From CAYZZU01 sp964483105 (GTDB lineage: Bacteria; CG2-30-53-67): a stretch of DNA of 28,142 nt. Numbering within the stretch: the first letter of the stretch is position 1; every line of letters starts with the position of its first letter. The position numbers and the translations under genes are program-made. Positions 23,357 to 28,142 of the stretch are shown here, piece by piece. The DNA lies in NCBI GenBank assembly GCA_964483105.1, contig CAYZZU010000030.1:1-28142 (forward strand), given 5' to 3'. Below the pieces are notes generated by a model. That model made no database searches and was not told the origin of the DNA. It was given only the letters and a program-made list of their open reading frames with translations.

Positions 23357-24688
23357 TTAATTTCCCTGCAGATCGTGCACTTTCTGTTCCAGGAGAAACC
23401 GGTCCAGTGCGATTCCGGCCTGTATCATAAAAATTTCCAATGCCTCAATGTCCATGATGGTCTCCCCGAAAAGGCCCCTGTCTCCATAGAGCAGGGCGAT
23501 GGGATGACCGTTGTTCATCAGAGGGATTACGACCGCCTTGCTGGGAGGTTCACCACCCAGGTTTCTCAGGATGTAGCGGTCCCATTTTTTCTCCGGATCC
23601 AGGCGACCCAGAACCCGGTTTCGGTGATGGATGGCGGATGAAAGAATCGACGCTTCGTTCGCAGGAAGAGCCATTTCGCGGATTCTGTCATTCGCGCTCT
23701 GGTCGTTATCGTTCAGTCCGAATTGACCGAAGCCCCTGATTTCGCCTTCTCGAACCACGAAGAGGATGGAACGGCTGAAGAAGTCACTCGCGAAACGGAG
23801 GATCATCAGTAAAATCTCGGACAGGGATGCGGGGCCGTTCAATTCCTCCACCATGGATTTCAAGCTTGCGATTTCCGTGACTTTTCCTTCCTGCCGGAGA
23901 GGCTCGAAGTCGTCTTCCACCTCCCGGATCAGTTCTTCAAGAAAATCCGTTTCCTCTTCTTTCGCCTCCGGGGGGGACTCGGTCCCGGAAGGACCGGATC
24001 CATCCGATTCGGGTACATTTTGGCCGTTGATCTCCTCCTGAATCGATTCCCAGAGTCCATCCGGGTGTCCTGTGGTGTCCTGAGGATGGGAAAGTTCCGG
24101 TTCAGACAGGGAGATGGGCGTTCCATCCATCAAGGTCGCGAATCCGATCGTGTTTTTCTTCTTGTTCTCTTCTGTTTTCCTTCGATGTCGCTCTTCATCC
24201 AGGAGCCGCAGACCGTCCATGATCAGTTGCTGCGTCGGAAGCCCTTCTTTCAGCACCCATTCGGAATGATTGTAGCGACGAAGATCCTCGGTCGATCCGA
24301 GCAGATGAAATTCGAAATGTCCCTCATCCCAGTCCAGAAGATCCACAATGGCCGCCTGGATATGCTCCCGAAAGATTTTCTCGATCTTCTCCTCCGGTAC
24401 GACGCCTCTTCGGATCGCCGTGTTGAAAAACGATTCCCCGCTCCGTTTAGAATATTCAAGAAGAACGGTCTCTTCCCTTTCTGTAACGTACCCCTTATTT
24501 TTAAGGCGTTCTCTCAGTGTGGGGCGGCTTTTCGAGGTCGAGGCCTGGATGACGTTACCGTCCAGGAAAGTCACCGAGGCGGAATCCCCCGAGGAAGAGA
24601 GCAGAAGAACGCCGGTCCTCTTACTGAGGCTGACGATCTGAAAGATGTCCGTGAGCGGGAGGTCCGCCAAATTGCCGACAAGACTCAT
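23357..24688 (-). CDS. DUF4388 (PATAN-like) protein with C-terminal GAF-like domain
   Basis: A 443-residue soluble protein. The N-terminal 150 residues fit DUF4388: MSLVGNLADLPLTDIFQIVSL, then SKRTGVLLL, VTFLDGNVIQA and a later WDEGHFEF. This domain is common in delta-group signalling proteins. A polar, acidic linker (about 190-270) leads to a GAF-like region (about 280-435: LSEILLMILRFASDFFSRSILFVV, KAVVIPLMNNGHPIALLYGD). No enzymatic output is present. It is the promoter-proximal gene of the chemosensory block. There is no Shine-Dalgarno site before ATG 24688, so initiation may rely on the AT-rich unstructured leader. Confidence 0.85.
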   Translation of the reverse strand: MSLVGNLADLPLTDIFQIVSLSKRTGVLLLSSSGDSASVTFLDGNVIQASTSKSRPTLRERLKNKGYVTEREETVLLEYSKRSGESFFNTAIRRGVVPEEKIEKIFREHIQAAIVDLLDWDEGHFEFHLLGSTEDLRRYNHSEWVLKEGLPTQQLIMDGLRLLDEERHRRKTEENKKKNTIGFATLMDGTPISLSEPELSHPQDTTGHPDGLWESIQEEINGQNVPESDGSGPSGTESPPEAKEEETDFLEELIREVEDDFEPLRQEGKVTEIASLKSMVEELNGPASLSEILLMILRFASDFFSRSILFVVREGEIRGFGQFGLNDNDQSANDRIREMALPANEASILSSAIHHRNRVLGRLDPEKKWDRYILRNLGGEPPSKAVVIPLMNNGHPIALLYGDRGLFGETIMDIEALEIFMIQAGIALDRFLLEQKVHDLQGN

Positions 24689-24861
24689 AACGTTTGTTCA
24701 GAAAAAGCCGCTGCTGTTTACAAAGCACCGGGTTTTGGTTATAATCCGGCAAGTCCTCAACGAAGATCCTTCGTCCGACATACAGACACGTTCGGAACCA
24801 TTCCCCTGTTTTTCCACCAGGTTGGGGGCATCAGGGCAGCGCCGAAAAAGATATTGTAATG

Positions 24862-24923
24862 GTAACGATTTTAGAGAAACCTGAAAAGATTTCGCTGTAA
24901 TGTCTTGTATTGTAACTATTTTA
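24862..24923. repeat. Two 12-bp direct repeats spaced 50 bp
   Basis: GTAACGATTTTA (24862-24873) and GTAACTATTTTA (24912-24923) differ at one base. Related TGTAA half-motifs lie at about 24855 and 24896. Spacing of 50 bp is about five helical turns, suitable for cooperative binding around the divergent promoters. Confidence 0.4.
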
Positions 24924-24927
24924 TAAT
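24922..24927 (+). promoter_or_regulatory. -10 box of a selB promoter, overlapping the divergent promoter
   Basis: A perfect TATAAT lies 63 bp upstream of the selB start. No good -35 box is found at 16-18 bp, so the promoter may need an activator. It overlaps the -10 box of the minus-strand promoter, so the two could not be occupied at the same time. Confidence 0.4.
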
Positions 24928-24952
24928 ACGCGGCGCTTCCGTGTAAAGTCAA
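24923..24952 (-). promoter_or_regulatory. Sigma-70-like promoter of the chemosensory block
   Basis: On the minus strand TTGACT (24947-24952) and TATTAT (24923-24928) are 18 bp apart. Transcription would start near 24915 and give a leader of about 227 nt before the DUF4388 gene. The -35 box is formed by the left arm of the long inverted repeat. Confidence 0.5.
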
Positions 24953-24976
24953 AAAAATAGAATATTTTTTTGACTT
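24946..24976. promoter_or_regulatory. Perfect 14-bp inverted repeat upstream of selB
   Basis: AAGTCAAAAAAATA (24946-24959) and TATTTTTTTGACTT (24963-24976) are exact reverse complements around GAA. The element covers the -35 of the minus-strand promoter and ends 13 nt before the selB ATG, next to its ribosome site. It could be a regulator site or an A/U-rich mRNA hairpin that limits selB translation. Confidence 0.55.
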
Positions 24977-24989
24977 GAAAGGCTGGAGT

Positions 24990-26894
24990 ATGAAACATCT
25001 CGTTCTGGGTACTGCGGGACATGTGGATCATGGAAAGACAGCGCTGGTCCGTGCCCTGACCGGTGTGGATACCGACCGTCTCGAGGAGGAAAAAAGACGC
25101 GGAATTACGATCGTCCTCGGTTTTGCCGAGCTGAGGCTTCCGGATGGGACGCAGGTCGGGATCGTGGATGTGCCGGGTCATGAACGTTTTATCAACAACA
25201 TGCTGTCGGGGATCGGCGGCATTGATATGGTCATGCTGGTGGTTGCCGCCGATGAGGGGGTGATGCCCCAGACGAGGGAGCATTTTGACATCTGCCGGCT
25301 TCTCGATGTAAAACGGGGATTGACCGTATTGACCAAGACGGATCTGGTGGATGCGGAGTGGCTGGAGATGGTCAGGGAGGATGTGTCGGAGCTGATCTCA
25401 GGAACCTTCCTGGAAGGGGGAGGGATCTACCCTGTCTCCGCGAGGACCGGAGAGGGGATTCCCGAGCTTCTCCAGGGAATAGGGAAAGTGACGAAGGGGA
25501 TCGAAGACCGCGAAACCAGCGGGATTTTCCGGCTTCCCGTGGACCGTGTTTTTACCATTAAGGGGTTCGGGACCGTGGTCACCGGGACGCTGGTCTCCGG
25601 AAAGATCCGGAACGGCGACGTCGTCGAGGTTCTGCCCGCCGGGTTCACCGCGAAAGTCCGGGGTGTTCAGGTCCATTCCAGGGATGTGATTACCGCTCTT
25701 TCGGGGCAGAGGACTGCGCTGAACCTGCAGGGGGTGGAAAAGGACCGGATCAGAAGAGGGGACACCCTGACCGCGCCGGGAGGGTTGAGTCCGACCTATA
25801 TGTTGGACACGAAGGTTACGATCCTTCCGGATCTTGTACGGCCGATCCGGAACCGCGGGCTCGTCCGGTTTTATATCGGCGCCGGACGGGAGATCGGGAA
25901 TCTGGTCCTTCTGGATCGGGACGAGGTCTCGGCGGGGGAAGAGGCTTACGTCCAGATCCGCTTACGGGGTCCGGTCGCAGCCATGGGGGGGGATCGGTTT
26001 ATCCTCCGTTCCATCTCCGAGAACCGCACCATCGGCGGCGGATATGTACTGGACCCCTTTCCGGGCAAGCACCGTGCATCGGATTCTGAACGGGTTCTTG
26101 CCCTGAAGATCCTGGAGTCCGGTTCCCTGGAAGAGAAGGCTGAGGTTTTTCTGCGCTATGCAGGTTTCCGAGGGATGGATCTGGCCGGATTTCGGAGCCG
26201 TCTTTCCCTGGACGATGAGACCCTGCGGAAAATGCTCCAGAAACTGCGGGAGAGAGGGGTCGGTGTTACGGTCACCCCGGATACCTTTCATCTCATGCAC
26301 CATGAGTACTGGGAGGAACTTCGGGAGAGAACCATCGGAATTCTGACCGATTTCCACCGGGACCGTCCATTGGAGCCGGGGCTTCCGAAGGCCGAACTCT
26401 ACTCCCGTCTTTCCGTCATGGTCAGCGAGAAGGGATTCCAGTCTCTGCTGCGCCACCTCGAAAGGGAGGAGATCGTGTCGGTGGAGGGGAAACGAATCCG
26501 TCTTTTCACGTACAAGGTCCGGTTGGCAGGGGACCAGGCGGACGCCGCCGGCCGGATCGAAAGACTTTATGAGGAGAGCGGCCTGAAGCCTCCCTACTCC
26601 CGCTCGCTTCCCGATCTTCTGGGACTGGACGCAGGGCTGGTCGCTGATCTGATGCGGCATCTGGTCGAACAGAAGAGGCTCGTACATGTCCAGGGGGATC
26701 TGTTTATGAACCCGGCCTCGCTTGAGAATGCCAGGGAGAAACTTCAGGCCTTTCTCACGCGGAACCGCGAGATCAGTGTGCCGGAAATGAGAGACTTGTT
26801 GGGGTTGACCCGGAAATACCTGATTCCGCTTCTGGAATACTTCGACGGAATCGGTTTTACCGCCAGGAAGGGGGATGTGCGGGTTTTGCGGTAG
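24990..26894 (+). CDS. selB: Selenocysteine-specific elongation factor SelB
   Basis: A 634-residue translational GTPase. G1 is GTAGHVDHGKT, followed by RRGIT, G3 DVPGH, G4 TKTD and G5 SARTG; EF-Tu-like beta-barrel domains follow (VDRVFTIKGFGTVVTGTL). The C-terminal third (about 370-634) contains winged-helix modules that bind the SECIS hairpin, ending MRDLLGLTRKYLIPLLEYFD. It delivers Sec-tRNA to UGA codons, so the organism makes selenoproteins. selA, selD and selC are not in the window. ATG 24990 has AAAGG about 7 nt upstream; an in-frame TTG at 24975 lies within the inverted repeat. Confidence 0.96.
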   Translation: MKHLVLGTAGHVDHGKTALVRALTGVDTDRLEEEKRRGITIVLGFAELRLPDGTQVGIVDVPGHERFINNMLSGIGGIDMVMLVVAADEGVMPQTREHFDICRLLDVKRGLTVLTKTDLVDAEWLEMVREDVSELISGTFLEGGGIYPVSARTGEGIPELLQGIGKVTKGIEDRETSGIFRLPVDRVFTIKGFGTVVTGTLVSGKIRNGDVVEVLPAGFTAKVRGVQVHSRDVITALSGQRTALNLQGVEKDRIRRGDTLTAPGGLSPTYMLDTKVTILPDLVRPIRNRGLVRFYIGAGREIGNLVLLDRDEVSAGEEAYVQIRLRGPVAAMGGDRFILRSISENRTIGGGYVLDPFPGKHRASDSERVLALKILESGSLEEKAEVFLRYAGFRGMDLAGFRSRLSLDDETLRKMLQKLRERGVGVTVTPDTFHLMHHEYWEELRERTIGILTDFHRDRPLEPGLPKAELYSRLSVMVSEKGFQSLLRHLEREEIVSVEGKRIRLFTYKVRLAGDQADAAGRIERLYEESGLKPPYSRSLPDLLGLDAGLVADLMRHLVEQKRLVHVQGDLFMNPASLENAREKLQAFLTRNREISVPEMRDLLGLTRKYLIPLLEYFDGIGFTARKGDVRVLR

Positions 26895-26912
26895 GGGAAA
26901 CAAGATCAACTT

Positions 26913-27207
26913 CAAAAGCATGGACCACGGGGAACACGGGGTAGCACGGGGGAAACCCTAAATACAGAAAAGCCGAAGAGCAATAAGCCACAGGGGGATG
27001 CAGAAATATCCATTTTTCTGCGGTTGATAGTTTTATGGTTTTTACCCAATGATCCCTGTGTTCCCCGTGGTCAAAGCTTTTTCGGGGGTTGTTTTCTGGG
27101 TTTTTCCCGTGGTTGGTTTTTATGGTTTTACCCCGTGCCTCCCCGAGTTCCCCGTGGTTAAGGCTTTTCGGGGGTTGTTTTTTTGATGTTTTATCCCTGT
27201 GGTTGAA
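26913..27207. repeat. Interspersed intergenic repeats (CCACGGGG family)
   Basis: The gap between selB and the TPR gene is mostly repeat DNA. A forward copy (GACCACGGGGAACACGGGG, 26923-26941) is matched at 18 of 19 bases by an inverted copy at 27054-27072. A third, degenerate copy lies at 27129-27160. A segment of about 35 bp from TTCCCCGTGGT through CGGGGGTTGTTTT recurs in direct orientation at 27061-27095 and 27148-27184. Similar CCACGGGGAACACGGGG repeats are scattered between genes in many environmental bacteria. They could fold into a long stem. No transposase is present. Confidence 0.65.
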
Positions 27208-27214
27208 AGGTGCT

Positions 27215-27682
27215 ATGTCCTCTGATCTCTACACCCAGGCGGAATCGCTCTACCGCAACCGGGAGTTCAGGAAGGCTCAGCTCCTCCTGAAAAAGGAGGT
27301 GGTTCGACCCGATGCCGCACTGAATCTCCGGTCCCTGTACGGATTGATCCTTGCCCGTTCAGACCGGAGTTTTTACGGTTTCTACCGGGGACTCAAATGG
27401 TGCAGTGAGGCTGTGAAACAACGTCCGGAAGATCCGATCCTGCTGGTTCATCTTGGAATGGTCTATCTCTACCACGGTCTTAGGGTCCAGGCGCTCGTGT
27501 ATCTGGATCGCGCCTTTGAAATGGCGCCTGAAATTTCCGCCGTGCGAGAGGCCCGAGGGCTTTTGGGATTTCGACAGCGACCGAAGATTCCCTTCCTCCC
27601 TCGCAAGAACCCCCTCAACATTTTCCTCGGCAAAACGGCGGTATGGCTCAAAAAGGTTTTTTCACGGAATTTTACCTCTTGA
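27215..27682 (+). CDS. Small TPR-like protein
   Basis: A 155-residue protein with tetratricopeptide character. The helices are SDLYTQAESLYRNREFRKAQLLL, FYRGLKWCSEAVKQRPEDP and ILLVHLGMVYLYHGLRVQALVYLDRAFEMAPE, giving about two to three repeats and a basic, aromatic C-terminal tail. It has no signal peptide or enzymatic motif. ATG 27215 follows GAAAGG; the longer frame upstream is encoded by repeat DNA and is rejected. It is probably an adaptor of unknown partner. It sits behind selB but is separated by 320 bp of repeats, so a functional link is not supported. Confidence 0.75.
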   Translation: MSSDLYTQAESLYRNREFRKAQLLLKKEVVRPDAALNLRSLYGLILARSDRSFYGFYRGLKWCSEAVKQRPEDPILLVHLGMVYLYHGLRVQALVYLDRAFEMAPEISAVREARGLLGFRQRPKIPFLPRKNPLNIFLGKTAVWLKKVFSRNFTS

Positions 27683-27745
27683 AGCCTGGTTGTTCCCGGT
27701 TTTGTTTTCTTTCAGAGCGAATATGTTGTTTTCGGTTTTTAACTC

Positions 27746-27774
27746 TTGTTTTTCCAGTTTTTTGGAAAAAACAA
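27746..27774 (+). terminator. AT-rich hairpin downstream of the TPR gene
   Basis: TTGTTTTTCCA (27746-27756) pairs with TGGAAAAAACAA (27763-27774) with one bulged base and a 6-nt loop. A pyrimidine-rich stretch follows. It lies 63 nt after the stop and just ahead of the next promoter, a reasonable place for termination, though the stem is A/T-rich. Confidence 0.45.
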
Positions 27775-27789
27775 TTTGACTTTTTCTTC

Positions 27790-27818
27790 TTGACAGAACT
27801 CAGAACGCCTGATATATT
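27790..27818 (+). promoter_or_regulatory. Consensus sigma-70 promoter of the last gene
   Basis: TTGACA (27790-27795) and TATATT (27813-27818) are 17 bp apart. The predicted start is near 27825, about 214 nt ahead of the ATG at 28039. Confidence 0.75.
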
Positions 27819-27824
27819 GAAATC

Positions 27825-28038
27825 TTAATAAATGAAGTAATCAATCATCTAAGTTGATCTAACCTATAGAATATTCGCAAGAAAATACTCTTCATTAGGA
27901 TGGACTTCCCAAAGGAAGCCCTCTGGTTTTTTGTCATGCGAAGGGAGGTGAGGCCTGGGGAATAACGAAATGTGGGGACTCAAAGGACAGAAACTGAATC
28001 ACCTGAAGAAATGGACAACCTGAATAAGGAGGACAGTT
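27825..28038 (+). promoter_or_regulatory. Long structured 5' leader of the last gene
   Basis: The leader holds an attenuator-like hairpin: CTTCC (27905-27909) pairs with GGAAG (27914-27918), extended by two G-C pairs after one mismatch, and TTTTTT follows at 27927-27932. Downstream are purine-rich segments, a 17-codon ORF and a strong AAGGAGG before the ATG. It does not match the c-di-GMP GEMM core or another riboswitch I can recognise. Confidence 0.4.
27970..28023 (+). CDS. Possible 17-residue leader ORF
   Basis: ATG 27970 has GGGGA about 8 nt upstream and encodes a short basic peptide (MWGLKGQKLNHLKKWTT) ending 15 nt before the next ATG, just before the ribosome site of the exported protein. 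It may be a leader peptide or chance. Confidence 0.25.
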   Translation: MWGLKGQKLNHLKKWTT

Positions 28039-28142
28039 ATGAATCGCATTTTGAAAGGGGCGGTGCTCGCCCTTGCGGCTTTCGCCTTCAGCTTTATCCT
28101 GGTTGAAGGGGACGCCCAGGCCACATCGGCCTTCGCGCGGAA
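28039..28142 (+). CDS. Exported protein, N-terminal part only (possible c-type cytochrome)
   Basis: ATG 28039 follows AAGGAGG. The 34 visible codons give a typical signal peptide (basic MNRILKG, hydrophobic LALAAFAFSFILV, likely cleavage at DAQA-TS), then SAFAR at the window edge. Proteins that continue like this after an AxA site are often c-type cytochromes with an early CxxCH, but no haem motif is visible here. The identity remains a guess. Confidence 0.6.
   Translation, partial: MNRILKGAVLALAAFAFSFILVEGDAQATSAFAR

Noticed and set aside
27089..27214. Upstream extension of the TPR ORF
   Set aside because: The extra 42 codons are encoded by the interspersed repeat, and ATG 27215 has its own ribosome site.
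27940..28010. c-di-GMP (GEMM-I) riboswitch
   Set aside because: A GGGGACTCAAAGG stretch slightly resembles the GGGACGCAAAGC core, but the paired helices and the second half-site cannot be found.

Overview
The window reads as a moderately GC-rich, Gram-negative, probably anaerobic or facultative bacterium. The gene set (molybdate uptake plus FeMo-cofactor genes, PtsP, SelB, a large chemosensory cluster with a HEAT-repeat protein and DUF4388 protein, an outer-membrane porin, and a final exported protein that may be a c-type cytochrome) resembles Desulfuromonadota/Geobacter-like or other former Deltaproteobacteria. The taxonomic guess is low confidence; no rRNA or marker gene is present.

Layout. 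(1) 1-343, minus: 5' part of a PtsP-like nitrogen phosphotransferase gene with a near-consensus sigma-70 promoter and a palindrome at the predicted +1. (2) 581-5424, plus: a tightly overlapping operon GNAT acetyltransferase-modB-modA-modC-nifV-nifB behind a textbook sigma-54 -24/-12 promoter. It supplies molybdate, homocitrate and NifB-co for nitrogenase; the structural nif genes are not in the window. (3) 5497-24688, minus: a 15-gene chemosensory block. In transcription order it holds a DUF4388 protein, CheY, CheA, a REC-GGDEF diguanylate cyclase, CheW, a porin with a small coupled leader ORF, a PstS-like exported protein, a Cache-type MCP, an MCP fused to a PhnD-like binding domain, a zinc-ribbon/degenerate-REC protein, a HEAT-repeat protein, CheR, CheB, a coiled-coil GAF protein (own promoter) and a second CheY. 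There are no flagellar or pilus genes and no CheZ, CheC, CheX or CheD. (4) 24862-24990: a compact divergent control region between the chemosensory block and selB, with back-to-back promoters, a perfect 14-bp inverted repeat and 12-bp direct repeats. (5) 24990-27682, plus: selB, then about 300 bp of interspersed repeat DNA, then a small TPR-like protein. (6) 27746-28142: a hairpin, a consensus sigma-70 promoter, a leader of about 214 nt with attenuator-like structure and a small ORF, and the start of an exported protein that runs off the end.

How it may work together. The chemosensory block looks complete for an adapting array (two receptors, CheA/W/R/B, two CheY). Its diguanylate cyclase gene overlaps cheA, which suggests a c-di-GMP output rather than, or besides, motility. 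The receptor genes sit beside a porin and a PstS-like protein, and one receptor carries a C-terminal PhnD-type binding domain predicted to be cytoplasmic. Sensing of a phosphate-, phosphonate- or other oxyanion-like ligand is therefore a reasonable but untested hypothesis. That receptor fusion is the most unusual item in the window.
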